Of a stretch of 64,000 bases of DNA, positions 7,356 through 16,775 are shown piece by piece. This DNA comes from Chitinophagales bacterium (GTDB lineage: Bacteria; Bacteroidota; Bacteroidia; Chitinophagales; CAIOSU01): contig BPHB01000002.1 in the NCBI GenBank assembly GCA_026003335.1, forward strand, positions 744,001 to 808,000, written 5' to 3'. The number at the start of each line of letters is the position of its first letter. Within the stretch, counting starts at the first letter, position 1. Below the pieces are notes generated by a model. That model was given only the letters and a program-made list of their open reading frames with translations. It did not search any database and had not been told where the DNA came from. A program made the position numbers and the translations under genes.

Positions 7356-9263
7356 ATGCGGGGCTTTACTGTCAGAAACAAAATCACTATATTCCGTAAA
7401 TTCAGCCAGCTTATGGATCGTCTTTTCTTCAAATACCTGGCTCCTTTCCTTGCTATATCCATGATTCCCACGCTGGCTATCGTGCTTATACTATATTTTT
7501 TCATCCGCAATAACATCACGGCCCTGGAAAACAACCTGATAAAACATGACACCGAAGTGCTCACCCAAGCCATCTCCGAGCGGAATGAAGCCATTGCCGC
7601 TATGGAGGCCTCTTATATTGAACAGGAAATAAAGCAAACCCTGGCTCGCCTGGCAGCCATGCAACTTGACCCTGACTTCATCAAGCTAGACATGGAAAAT
7701 GTGTATGCCTTTGCGGAAAACCTCTTTGTGCAGGACAGCAGCGTTCTGGAGTTGAAAGTGATTGACCCCCTTGGGAATCCCGTTTTCCAAAAATTCAACC
7801 CGCAATTGCTGGAAACCGATGACCCTGCTGTATTCCTTCCCGAAGATTTACTCAACGCGCTGCGCAGAAAGAAACCGATTGTGGGTCCGGTGGAACTATC
7901 CAGCATCAGCAAGGAACCCATCGTAACTCTCGGGCAACCGATGCTGGATAATACAGGCGCCTTCGCCGGGGCTCTTATCGTAAAGCTGGGGTTGCATTTC
8001 ATCCAGCAAATTGTCGCCCCGAAAAAATTCGGGGGCAACGGCTACATGATGATCGTCTCCGATCAGGGGCGCATTATCGCTCATCCGCTGATGAAGGAGC
8101 TTCTGCAAAATCCGGAATATTACCGTTTTGATTTCATCAAAGAAGTTGTAAAACGTAAAAATGGCACTCTGAGAGTAGATGACCATCTGGTTTCATTCAG
8201 CACTAATCAATTCGGATGGACCACCATCGTGCTGGTGCCTGTAGAGGAGGCTCTTGCTGCTACCGAGCGTAGTAAGCAAACGGTTCTTTCATTCATCAAT
8301 GCCACCCTGCAGTCCGTTACTTATTTTACGGTGCTGATAATTCTGTTCGGCTCGTTGATAGCGGTGGCAGCCACCATTTTTATTTCTAAAAAAATTATTA
8401 ACCCTATCCTGGACTTTACCCAAGCCACCCAGCGCATTTCGGCAGGCGAGCTTTCTCTCAGGCTGGAAAAACATTCGGATGATGAAATTGGCGAACTTAC
8501 CGACTCTTTCAACAAGATGACCCAGGAGCTGAAAAGAGAACGGGAAGAGCTGTTGAAAAGCAATGAATTCTTTAAGAAAAAATTAGAGGAACTGCTTTCC
8601 GTCCAAAGTCCTTTTCCCGTTGCAACACAAAGCCGCATGGAATTAGCTGAACTGGAAAAACCACTGGAACGACTGAAACACTATTTGCAGCAACTCGCCC
8701 TACAGGAAAACGGCAATGCGACTCAGGCCGCTGAACTATTACGAGACATGGAGCAGATGGATGCCTTTCTGAAAGACCTGTTTGAACATTCAGATTTGAT
8801 AGTCACCGCGAGAGACTTTATGCCGGTGGATTTCTTTGAAGCTTGTACTGATGCCATGAACCGGCTCCGCAATGAGATACAAAAATCCAATGCCAGTATA
8901 CGCTGCACGCCCTTGCCTCAAATCAAAGCGCTGCGCTCCAGCATTGTTCAGCTCTTTGAAAACCTGATTAGCAATGCACTGAAATATACAAAAGGTGTTC
9001 CTCCTGAAATTTTCATTTCAGCTCAGGATAAGGGAGAAGAGTGGCTCTTTACGGTAAAAGATAACGGCCCCGGTATCCGCAGGGAAATGCTTTCCGATAT
9101 TTTTAAAGTGCAGGAGCAACGCATCAATGGCCATCTGAAAATTCAGTTTGGGTTAGCCCTTTGTAAAAATATTGTTGAACGCCATGGAGGAAAAATCTGG
9201 GCCGAATCGGAAGTAGGTAAGGGCAGTACCTTTTATTTTACAATTAAAAAAGCTAAGTATTAA
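7356..9263 (+). CDS. Membrane sensor with degenerate histidine kinase core
   Basis: The 635-residue protein has a first membrane segment (about residues 28-50), a large extracytoplasmic dCache-like sensor (about 55-310, with FGGNGYMMIVSDQGRIIAHP), a second membrane segment (about 318-345), a HAMP domain (about 346-400), a coiled linker and an HATPase_c domain (about 525-635). The ATPase keeps the N box (FENLISNALKY) and G1 box (DNGPGI), but the G2 box is degraded (KIQFGLALCKN instead of GxGxGLA). In the DHp helix the usual HDLKEPL is AELEKPL, so Ala431 replaces the phospho-accepting His. It may be a pseudokinase or scaffold; His442 nearby is an untested alternative. No response regulator is adjacent. 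Met20 (7413) is an alternative start. Confidence 0.85.
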   Translation: MRGFTVRNKITIFRKFSQLMDRLFFKYLAPFLAISMIPTLAIVLILYFFIRNNITALENNLIKHDTEVLTQAISERNEAIAAMEASYIEQEIKQTLARLAAMQLDPDFIKLDMENVYAFAENLFVQDSSVLELKVIDPLGNPVFQKFNPQLLETDDPAVFLPEDLLNALRRKKPIVGPVELSSISKEPIVTLGQPMLDNTGAFAGALIVKLGLHFIQQIVAPKKFGGNGYMMIVSDQGRIIAHPLMKELLQNPEYYRFDFIKEVVKRKNGTLRVDDHLVSFSTNQFGWTTIVLVPVEEALAATERSKQTVLSFINATLQSVTYFTVLIILFGSLIAVAATIFISKKIINPILDFTQATQRISAGELSLRLEKHSDDEIGELTDSFNKMTQELKREREELLKSNEFFKKKLEELLSVQSPFPVATQSRMELAELEKPLERLKHYLQQLALQENGNATQAAELLRDMEQMDAFLKDLFEHSDLIVTARDFMPVDFFEACTDAMNRLRNEIQKSNASIRCTPLPQIKALRSSIVQLFENLISNALKYTKGVPPEIFISAQDKGEEWLFTVKDNGPGIRREMLSDIFKVQEQRINGHLKIQFGLALCKNIVERHGGKIWAESEVGKGSTFYFTIKKAKY

Positions 9264-9631
9264 AAGCCCAATAGCCACTTTTTGCGCCCGGTCATAATGT
9301 ACTCTATCATCAAGCCCTTCATGCTGAGCGGTTGTGACTTAAGCCCGAAGCAACGACAATGCTCTTCTACACCGGCAATTAGAGACCAAAAACCTGAAGG
9401 CTGAGGAAAACCCGATAGTATTGATTCTTCTCATTTTCTGTTCATCATAAAACCTTGCCTGTATCTCTACTCCGTATTGATAAAGCGGAGTAATCGCAGA
9501 TACATACACATAAGGGTGCTTATCAATACTCCCATCTTACCGGCACCGATGTATGTTCTAAAAAGAAAGAAAGAGAATGCTGCTTTATTATATGTCCATT
9601 CGCACAACTACCATAAGCAGAGGTTCAAAAA
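9264..9631. other. Intergenic gap between convergent genes
   Basis: These 368 bases separate the sensor gene from the convergent T9SS type B gene. I see no convincing coding sequence, tRNA or promoter box. The only structure is a 10-bp inverted repeat, GTATTGATAA at 9474-9483 and TTATCAATAC at 9520-9529, separated by 36 bases. It is too widely spaced for an intrinsic terminator; it could be an operator or chance. Confidence 0.5.
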
Positions 9632-12600
9632 TCAGCGCAACACTACTATCATGCCTTTTTGCACCTCCATCGCTTTGCTGCGGGTGCCTTTGTAGTAGAT
9701 AATATAAGGATATCCGCCCGCAGGTACAGGCTCATCGTGGTAATAGCCATCCCAGCCTTTTTGCGGGTCACGGCTTTCAAAGATTTGTTCTCCCCAGCGG
9801 TTGAAAATATACATTTCAAAGTAAGTGAGCCCGAAAGTCCGCACCCGATATTCATCGTTCACACCATCTCCGTTGGGCGTAAAAGAGGCTGGAGCAAAAA
9901 TGACAGGTTGCTGTTCCACACACACCTCCATCTGAAATGTATCCTGGCAGTTGCCTTCATTCTGTCCGATAAGCGTTACCAGATACAGTCCGGTATCAGC
10001 ATATTCATGCACAGGATTTTCTCCAAAAGAATAGGGGCGGGACTGTCCGTCACCGAAATCCCATATACCGGATGTGACACCTTCACTGAGGTCAATAAAT
10101 GTATAAAACGGATTTTGTTGCGTGATGCAACCGTGAGCAGGATTTTTTGCAAAAAATACCCGCACAGGATTATACCCGGGCAGCTCAACCTGTTCTTCAA
10201 CCGAACAACCCGTAGTCATACTGGTAATGCGTACCGTATAGGTGCGGCCAGCCGGTGCAATCAGGTCTTTGGAAGTAACTACCGGTGTGGTGTACCATGC
10301 AAAGGCATAGGAATCTACGGGTAAAACTGTCAGGCTGGCAAATCCTTCGTCCCCGTAACAAAGCCTCGTATTGGTTACTGCAGTTACGGTTATTTCCGGC
10401 TCCACAGACACACTTATCTGGCGCACTATGGGGTCAGAGCATCCGTCAGCAACGGTTACCGAATATACCGTGGTTGTCTCCGGGCTTACAGACTGAAATT
10501 GCCCGGGTTGCAGTCCTGCATTCCACGTAAAAGTAAAGGCTTTTCCATTACCTCCTTCAGCGTAGACCGCCAGATTAACAAAAGCATCAAAACAAATGGT
10601 GGTGTCGCTGAAATTGACTGTTGCCACTATAGAATCACCCACGCGTGTAGTTATTTGGTCTTCCACGGCACACTCTCCTGACCCATAGGTATAGGTGATG
10701 GTATGTAAGCCCGGGCCCGCTGCTGCAGGATTAAAAAAGCTATCCGCTACCCCGCTGCCGGCAAACAGTCCGCCTGCAGGAGTAGCGGTTAGCCGTATAA
10801 GCGTATCACGGTAACAATAATAGGAATCTATGTCCTGCATCACAACATCCACCAGGGAATCCACATGTAACACGTAAAAATTAAAACAGCTGTCAGGCAG
10901 AGTAACATAAACCACTGCATGATCACCGGCCCCGGCAATGGCCGGATTAAACGTTCCCGCAATGGGGTCGGTAATGGCGTTACCCATATAATGAAACCAT
11001 ATGCCGCCCGCAGGTGAGGCGCTAAGATTGATAGGAGCGGACAATTCACACAACCCGCTCACCGGCTGAATGACAGGAGTTTGATGAACCACAACCACCA
11101 TACTGTCCGTGCAGGTATTATCGGTGTAATAGATGGTGTGCATCCCGGGACCTGCTACCAGCGGGTCAAAATAACCCGGATAGGAAGAAACTACAATGCC
11201 AGGTCCTGACCAGGTTCCGCTCCAGGGCTGTACAAAATCCAGCTTGATGGGAGAATTGTATTCACACATGCGAATGGTGTCGGGAAAAATTTTTGTCTGC
11301 CTGACATACATCACCAGCGTATCCGTACACCCGGCATAGGTATAAATAAGCACATCATCAAAATCACCTCCACCGCGGGAGGGATCATACAACCCAGTTG
11401 CCGCATTGGCGATTCCGGTGCCTGACCATGTGCCCCCAGGCGGGTTGGCCGATGGCAAAAGAAAGGGCGCCTGTTGCGGGCAGGCAGCCCGGTCGCTCCC
11501 TGCAGAAACATTTTGAACAAAGAGATCAACCGAGGCACTGCAGCCTCCCAGAATGGTATAGGTAAGCGTATGCCATCCCGGGCCTGCCACCCGTGGGTCA
11601 AAGCGCCCCAGTGTAGCATGTATGATACCCGAACCGCTCCACACACCTCCGGCAGGCGAAAAACCGAGAGTATAATACGGCTGAAACGTGCTGCATACCG
11701 TATCCGTAGCCTGCACACTTATGGTAGCAACATTTATGCGCTTGGTGCCACTGCAGCCATTAGGAGCATAATAGGTGACATCATACTGCCCCGGTGTGGA
11801 AGGATTGAAGACCCCTGACGAATCAATAAAAGGACCCACCCAATAGCCACCGGGGGGGGCAGGGTTGCTCACCTGGAAAGGAGAGGCTCCCGGACATGCT
11901 GCCTGAGTAGGTCCGGCATTGAATTGAATTACATTAATTACGACCGAATCCCTACAGCCCGTGACGGGAGCAGTGTAAGTAACCATGTGCGGTCCCACGG
12001 TGGTATTAAAACCCCGAAATCTGCCGGTGACCGTATCGGTATTTACCATGCCGTCACCCTGCCACACGCCACCGGGAGGCATGGCTGTCAGGAAAATAAC
12101 CGTATTGCGACATATTGTGGTATCCGTTGTGGGATTGGTAATCACCGGAGCACTTAATACCGTGATGGTTTTGGTTGCCACATCTGAAGCTGCCGGTCCG
12201 GCATCATCTACGGTAACCGTATAGGTGGTGGTGGTCATGGGACATACTCTATGAGGGCCAGCGGTTGCTGGCAAGCCAGGAGACCAGGAATACGTATATG
12301 TGCCCGCTACTCCACCGGTCACAGTTGCCTCCAGTTGAACACAATCACCCGGACAGATTACTTCCTCCGAAGACTGTATTTCAGCATCCAGCGGACAATC
12401 GTTGACAATGAAGCTTCCCTGTGCAGTCAATACCCACAGCTCGCCACACACGTCCACAAAGTATGAAGTAAAAACAAGTCCATATGTGCCACTACGATTA
12501 AGCGCATGGCTAAAGGTTAATTGAATGGATGACGTGGTGCCTCCGGAACAATTCAGGGCTGTTGCCGCAGTCACCGTAGGGGCATTTGGGCCGGTAAGCG

Positions 12601-13165
12601 AAAAAGCCTGCGGGTAAACGGAATCGCAGGGCACCTGTTGGTCCAGTGTCACGGTGAGAGTATTACTGAAACAGGGCGGGTTGGGGATGGGAAGAAAATT
12701 TGGTTCCTGCGGCTCATCAATCACAACCTCCCAGGTAGCCGACCAACCCTCGCAGGTAACCGAACCATCAGAAACAAAATGCAGTGTCATACATCCGCTG
12801 GTAGCCACTACTGTTCCGGGCATACCCCCCGGATTGGTAAGCGGATCTCCGGAATAAGGTCCTCCGATACGTGGGGATGTAATACCGGGTCCGTCAAAAA
12901 TGCTCAGCGTATCAAAAAGATATTCCGTGCAAAAAGAATTGAAACTAAGCACTATGGCCGAGGCTGCAGGCACGCAAATGGAGAACACATAATTTTCATT
13001 GTTGTCATAGTGCCCTGCCAGCTGGCCATCTTCACTGTCAAGGAGGGTGCCTTCACAGACATCTGTAGTACCATCAGTCATGTGGATGGTGACCTGTCCT
13101 GATAAGAAGCCATACAAGCCGGCAACCAAAACAGCTATAATCAGCAATGCATGCACGAAGGACAC
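9632..13165 (-). CDS. Large T9SS type B surface protein with CUB-like domain and Ig-like repeats
   Basis: This 1177-residue exported protein starts with a signal peptide (HALLIIAVLVAGLYGFLSG), then a CUB-like domain (about 35-150, SFCTEYLFDTLSIFDGPG), an adhesion region, at least seven repeats of 60-80 residues each marked by P.GG.WSG.GI and a following HT(I/L)TYT segment with a conserved Cys, a PKD domain (about 1025-1085, WDFGDGQS) and a C-terminal gliding-motility-associated type B sorting domain (SFTPNGDGVNDEY, FNRWGEQIFES, GWDGYY, ending IVVLR). T9SS exports it to the surface, where an adhesin or matrix role is likely. The start is a GTG at 13165, eight bases after the previous stop. It is the last gene of the 17696-to-9632 run. 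Confidence 0.88.
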   Translation of the reverse strand: MSFVHALLIIAVLVAGLYGFLSGQVTIHMTDGTTDVCEGTLLDSEDGQLAGHYDNNENYVFSICVPAASAIVLSFNSFCTEYLFDTLSIFDGPGITSPRIGGPYSGDPLTNPGGMPGTVVATSGCMTLHFVSDGSVTCEGWSATWEVVIDEPQEPNFLPIPNPPCFSNTLTVTLDQQVPCDSVYPQAFSLTGPNAPTVTAATALNCSGGTTSSIQLTFSHALNRSGTYGLVFTSYFVDVCGELWVLTAQGSFIVNDCPLDAEIQSSEEVICPGDCVQLEATVTGGVAGTYTYSWSPGLPATAGPHRVCPMTTTTYTVTVDDAGPAASDVATKTITVLSAPVITNPTTDTTICRNTVIFLTAMPPGGVWQGDGMVNTDTVTGRFRGFNTTVGPHMVTYTAPVTGCRDSVVINVIQFNAGPTQAACPGASPFQVSNPAPPGGYWVGPFIDSSGVFNPSTPGQYDVTYYAPNGCSGTKRINVATISVQATDTVCSTFQPYYTLGFSPAGGVWSGSGIIHATLGRFDPRVAGPGWHTLTYTILGGCSASVDLFVQNVSAGSDRAACPQQAPFLLPSANPPGGTWSGTGIANAATGLYDPSRGGGDFDDVLIYTYAGCTDTLVMYVRQTKIFPDTIRMCEYNSPIKLDFVQPWSGTWSGPGIVVSSYPGYFDPLVAGPGMHTIYYTDNTCTDSMVVVVHQTPVIQPVSGLCELSAPINLSASPAGGIWFHYMGNAITDPIAGTFNPAIAGAGDHAVVYVTLPDSCFNFYVLHVDSLVDVVMQDIDSYYCYRDTLIRLTATPAGGLFAGSGVADSFFNPAAAGPGLHTITYTYGSGECAVEDQITTRVGDSIVATVNFSDTTICFDAFVNLAVYAEGGNGKAFTFTWNAGLQPGQFQSVSPETTTVYSVTVADGCSDPIVRQISVSVEPEITVTAVTNTRLCYGDEGFASLTVLPVDSYAFAWYTTPVVTSKDLIAPAGRTYTVRITSMTTGCSVEEQVELPGYNPVRVFFAKNPAHGCITQQNPFYTFIDLSEGVTSGIWDFGDGQSRPYSFGENPVHEYADTGLYLVTLIGQNEGNCQDTFQMEVCVEQQPVIFAPASFTPNGDGVNDEYRVRTFGLTYFEMYIFNRWGEQIFESRDPQKGWDGYYHDEPVPAGGYPYIIYYKGTRSKAMEVQKGMIVVLR

Positions 13166-13172
13166 TTTTATT

Positions 13173-13748
13173 TTATCGGATAATCAAAACCTGCGGGGTA
13201 ACCACCGTATTACTCCAGTGTCCGGCCCTGTCTTTGAGTTTTATTTCAAAGCGGGTGGTTTCATAGCTGCCATTCCCCAGCAAAAAAGTATTTCTGATTG
13301 TAATATCTATAGTTCCGCTGATGGACAAAGCCTGCGAATCTGGTGTCAGGGGTCTTACATAAAAATAATCTGGCCGCATGAGGCGCAAATCGTGCACGGC
13401 AAGCGGCAAGGAGTCAGCGTTCCAGTAACCTATATCACCATCGCCATCTTCATATGCAATCACAATTTTTATGGAGTCCACAAACTGTACAACTGTATCC
13501 GGCTCAAAGGATTGCAGTGTTATTTGGGGCACTATGTCAGGCAGAGATGTATTGTTCTCCGAGCAGGCAGACAGCACACAGACATAAGAGAGGGAGGCTA
13601 ACACCTTGAGCGCGGACACAAGCAAATGAATAACACCGGGTGTATGGCTATCCCGACTTTGCCTGTTAGCGGTTTTCCCGCTTGGGTTGTTTTTTGAAAG
13701 GCGTCTGGCCAGCATCAGGGCCGTCATATATTGTTTAAACGTAGGCAT
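13173..13748 (-). CDS. Lipoprotein with EDGDGDIG motif, unknown function
   Basis: The ORF encodes up to 191 residues and carries a lipobox VCVLSAC. The mature part contains YEDGDGDIGYW, a motif seen in many small Bacteroidota lipoproteins, and a beta-rich C-terminus with FEIKLKDRAGHWSN. The ATG at 13748 directly abuts the previous TAA stop, but it gives an unusually long, basic leader before the lipid Cys. A GTG at 13619 would give a tidy signal (SALKVLASLSYVCVLSAC), so the start is uncertain. No enzymatic motif is present. Tight spacing on both sides places it in the same operon as the cytochrome-like lipoprotein and the type B protein. Confidence 0.7.
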   Translation of the reverse strand: MPTFKQYMTALMLARRLSKNNPSGKTANRQSRDSHTPGVIHLLVSALKVLASLSYVCVLSACSENNTSLPDIVPQITLQSFEPDTVVQFVDSIKIVIAYEDGDGDIGYWNADSLPLAVHDLRLMRPDYFYVRPLTPDSQALSISGTIDITIRNTFLLGNGSYETTRFEIKLKDRAGHWSNTVVTPQVLIIR

Positions 13749-14834
13749 TTAATCCAGTAAAACCAGAGTAAAATATGTTTTAAAAACCTCTTCGCTGTAT
13801 TTGGATGGTATTTCGGTAATAGCATTCTGCGGGTCTTTTACATAAACACGCATAAAAATGTTATTCCCAGGATTGCCATAAGCATAAGGATTTATCTGGA
13901 TTTTATGAAAGAAAGGAACCGGAGTTCCGTCATATCCAGGAGCCGTCAGTGGGGACGTCACAATTTGCAGGCTTTCTTCTGCTGCCTGGGTAAAATCATT
14001 CATCTTCAGGGAAAACTTTATTTTATTGTGCAACAAGCTTGTAACAGCTGTGGAATCATCACTAATGCTTACCCAGATGTCAATAGCAGTAAAGCCATTG
14101 GGGATTTTTATTGCTCCGTTAGGAAACCGCTGAAAGGGTGTTGTAGAACCCAATGGTGTGGCTACAACACCCAGCATTTGCGGTTGTTTGTTGGGAAGCG
14201 TGGGCTTGTTACCCAAAAGATCAGGAGCGCCCGCCTCAATCCAGTTGACAATATTCTGAATGTATTCGTTTTTGCGGATATACCAGTTTGAGCCGCTATC
14301 AACAGAAAGAGGCATGATACCGGAATTCCCGTTGAGGTCCTGCGTCATACGGATATATAGTATGGACATATCCTTATTACCCGGCACAACACGATACCGG
14401 AAGGTACCCAGTGTATCATTTTTGATTATCGGATGATAGACAAGAGTGTTGTAAGCGCTTTCAATAGTGCGGTAGTCGGGTTCAAAGGTGCCGTCATGAC
14501 ATCCGGAGTTGGCGCAGGTGGGTTTGAGGATATTTTTGTGAATGCCAGCAAAAGAGTTCGGGTCAAGAACCGGAGTGCTGCTGGTGTCAACCGGATCACT
14601 CACCCGTTCATAGGGATTAGGCGGAAGGTCTGTGGTGCAGGCCGATAATGTAAAGATGAGCACGATACCTCCTATCTGTGCAATCTTTTTTAGTAATAGC
14701 TGTGGTCTTGCGCATGCTCCCCTACTGCTGCAATGTATGGCTACGGTCGGTGCGGACATCCGGTTGGTATGCGTCAAGAAGAATACACGGCTAAAAAAAG
14801 CCAACGCGGAGTGGATGTATGCAGACGTCTTCAT
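13749..14834 (-). CDS. Cytochrome c-like lipoprotein
   Basis: The ORF encodes up to 361 residues with a lipobox (GIVLIFTLSAC) after a long leader; Met26 (14759) is an alternative start. The mature part has ILKPTCANSGCHDGTFEPD, an atypical C-x4-CH heme-attachment-like site, then SILYIRMTQ, IMPLS (possible axial Met) and YIQNIVNWIEAGAPD. This order matches the small c-type cytochrome domains of planctomycete PSCyt proteins and Bacteroidota relatives with C-x-x-x-x-CH or CxxCH. Whether heme is really attached at a C-x4-CH site is open. The C-terminal half looks like an Ig-type domain. It lies between the Tat-exported protein (3 bases upstream) and another lipoprotein (abutting). Confidence 0.75.
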   Translation of the reverse strand: MKTSAYIHSALAFFSRVFFLTHTNRMSAPTVAIHCSSRGACARPQLLLKKIAQIGGIVLIFTLSACTTDLPPNPYERVSDPVDTSSTPVLDPNSFAGIHKNILKPTCANSGCHDGTFEPDYRTIESAYNTLVYHPIIKNDTLGTFRYRVVPGNKDMSILYIRMTQDLNGNSGIMPLSVDSGSNWYIRKNEYIQNIVNWIEAGAPDLLGNKPTLPNKQPQMLGVVATPLGSTTPFQRFPNGAIKIPNGFTAIDIWVSISDDSTAVTSLLHNKIKFSLKMNDFTQAAEESLQIVTSPLTAPGYDGTPVPFFHKIQINPYAYGNPGNNIFMRVYVKDPQNAITEIPSKYSEEVFKTYFTLVLLD

Positions 14835-14837
14835 GAT

Positions 14838-16202
14838 TCACATGCGGTCAAAAAGGGAACGTGCATCACTATCCAGCAAACCATTATATAAAACATCACT
14901 ACGGTTAATGCCGAGTATATCGGCTATAGTAGGCACACAGTCGGTAGCATCCCCTACTGGATTAGTTTCCGAACCAATAACAAGATTGGCATCTATACCC
15001 GGACCCACCAACAGGCTGAACATTCTGCGCGCATTATAGTCGCTGTTGTGGTCAAAGGCTCTCCAGTTGTTTTCGTCCAGAATGGGGTTGGGGGCAAGGC
15101 TTCTGCCGTGCTCGGGAGTGAGCACCAAAGCCGTTTTACCAGCCATTTCAGGCACCTGTGTCTGAATGAAATTCCACAAATGTCCCACAGCATGGTCTAC
15201 ACGGTGTATGGCTCTCAGGTAGCTGGTAAAATTGCTGTGGCAACTGTCAATAGAGTTATAGTTAATCACTGTGAGGGTGGGTTTAAACCAGCGTATCACT
15301 TCGCAGGCATAGCCGGTGATCTGCAATTCTATGGTATCATGTACAGGTGGGAAAGCAATCTGGCCGGCACTTTTTTTCAGGAACATGGTGCGTAGAAATT
15401 CCTTGATGCTGTGTTTCTCTTCTTCGGTGTTGTGCACTCCGGGAAGAATGCCCGGTCGTGCCTGAAACGCCTGATCCAGAAAGGACTTCATCTCATACAT
15501 AGGCGTAAGCTGCTCTTCCGGATGATAAACTTTTGCATTGCTGAGATGCAGCTGGCCTAAATCGCCAAAGATGACGCTGGGAGCAATAAAATTGGCTCCA
15601 TAACGTGCCCCATAGTCAGGATGATCGCTGTAGTTGAGCAACTGGGTAGAATTGCCGATGCCATTACCTACAAACCATACCTTGGTAGCCGGAAGCCCCA
15701 GGTGCCTGCGCACATATTCAAAAATGGTGGGATGCACAGGCCGGTTACGCAGGCCTGCTGTACCATAATATCCGGAGAGCACGGTGCTCAATCCATTATA
15801 GTGACCGGTGCCGCTTTTGGAGAAAAATACCTCACGGAAAAGAGTACCCTGCTTTTGCAAAGGTGTGGACAGAATCCGGGGAATGGGAATGCTGCCGGGC
15901 GTACCCGGGGGTGGCGGATCCGTACCATATACACGCTTTTCATTGGGCCCGGGCTGCTCGCCATCCAGCACATTGAGCATGATATTGCCCTCATAAGGCA
16001 AACCCTGGCTGTCAGCAAGATAGCGTTGCAAAACAGACTCCTGCTGGCGCACGCCACCCGCAAAGAGCACATACACCACGTGCGCTGCCATCTGAGAACC
16101 GGTTTTGGCAAACAGCCGCCCAGAAGGTAAAATGTAGGGAGCTGCCGCAGCACCAACAAGAGCCATGGAAGTGGTTTTGAGAAATTGTCTGCGCTTTATC
16201 AT
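14838..16202 (-). CDS. Tat-exported alkaline phosphatase-superfamily (DUF1501/sulfatase-like) protein
   Basis: The 454-residue protein opens with a twin-arginine signal (MIKRRQFLKTTSMALVGAAAAP), so it is exported folded. The C-terminal half has TALVLTPEHGRSL, DHNSDYNARRMFSLLVGPGI and DCVPTIADILGIN, the metal-site and fold motifs of the alkaline phosphatase/sulfatase superfamily as seen in DUF1501 proteins. The N-terminal VYVLFAGGVRQQESV sits where DUF1501 has its GG..H metal site, but the expected His/Asp ligands are not obvious, so activity is uncertain. DUF1501 proteins usually pair with DUF1800 or DUF1549/PSCyt partners; here the neighbours are a cytochrome-like lipoprotein and two DUF1549-like lipoproteins. 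ATG 16202 was chosen over 16211. Confidence 0.75.
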   Translation of the reverse strand: MIKRRQFLKTTSMALVGAAAAPYILPSGRLFAKTGSQMAAHVVYVLFAGGVRQQESVLQRYLADSQGLPYEGNIMLNVLDGEQPGPNEKRVYGTDPPPPGTPGSIPIPRILSTPLQKQGTLFREVFFSKSGTGHYNGLSTVLSGYYGTAGLRNRPVHPTIFEYVRRHLGLPATKVWFVGNGIGNSTQLLNYSDHPDYGARYGANFIAPSVIFGDLGQLHLSNAKVYHPEEQLTPMYEMKSFLDQAFQARPGILPGVHNTEEEKHSIKEFLRTMFLKKSAGQIAFPPVHDTIELQITGYACEVIRWFKPTLTVINYNSIDSCHSNFTSYLRAIHRVDHAVGHLWNFIQTQVPEMAGKTALVLTPEHGRSLAPNPILDENNWRAFDHNSDYNARRMFSLLVGPGIDANLVIGSETNPVGDATDCVPTIADILGINRSDVLYNGLLDSDARSLFDRM

Positions 16203-16258
16203 GGAATGCAACTTTTCGTGTATAAGCCTACATGTATCACCCCGGACCTCATCCTCAT

Positions 16259-16750
16259 TTAATAAAAGCGGTATTCATCTGACAGAGAAAATGCCATATA
16301 GACAATCTCCGGAGTAACATTTTCATGCGCCTGCAGATAGTTTCTAAAGTATTCCTTTTCCAGCTCCGTGGGCTGACGCACAAAAAAACGCTTATAGGTT
16401 TCAGTAATAAATGCATCCAGGTCAGCCCTCATCAGGGAGTCGGAAGGAATGTGCACATCAGCACGATTCATAAAATTGCTGATAATCACTTCATGAATCA
16501 GATCTTTATCACCAAATGCTTCCGTGATATCCGTAAGCTGAATCAGTCCGCTGGAGGAAAGTGCCTGCTGAAACATGTTGGCATACAAAATAGCCAGATA
16601 CTGTGCCGGGCTTTTCAGCTTGTTCTTTTCGGCATGTGCAGGCAGGGAGGGAACTTTATTAAGTCCATACAGTACTTCGTCTTCCTTGTTGCATGCCAGC
16701 AGAGAAACCAGCATTATAGGAATAAAAATACTCATACGTGGAAGGCGCAT
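16259..16750 (-). CDS. Small helical lipoprotein, DUF1549/DUF4214-like
   Basis: Starting at ATG 16750 the product is about 163 residues with a good lipoprotein signal (MRLPRMSIFIPIMLVSLLAC). The rest is predicted helical; the C-terminal part (YKRFFVRQPTELEKEYFRNY then FSLSDEYRFY) resembles the end of the preceding gene product (LLARFPTTEEVAILLQEFYY then LTDEYANF), so the two look like diverged relatives. Longer in-frame starts exist up to 16840 but would overlap the upstream gene's stop at 16776. Function is unknown. It lies between the larger lipoprotein and the Tat-exported protein. Confidence 0.65.
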   Translation of the reverse strand: MRLPRMSIFIPIMLVSLLACNKEDEVLYGLNKVPSLPAHAEKNKLKSPAQYLAILYANMFQQALSSSGLIQLTDITEAFGDKDLIHEVIISNFMNRADVHIPSDSLMRADLDAFITETYKRFFVRQPTELEKEYFRNYLQAHENVTPEIVYMAFSLSDEYRFY

Positions 16751-16775
16751 CCTCCGCGGAGCAATCCATACAGAT

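Noticed and set aside
9477-9695. 72-codon plus-strand ORF in the gap after the sensor gene
   Set aside because: It runs into the antisense of the type B gene, has no domain and no promoter, and its composition is not gene-like.
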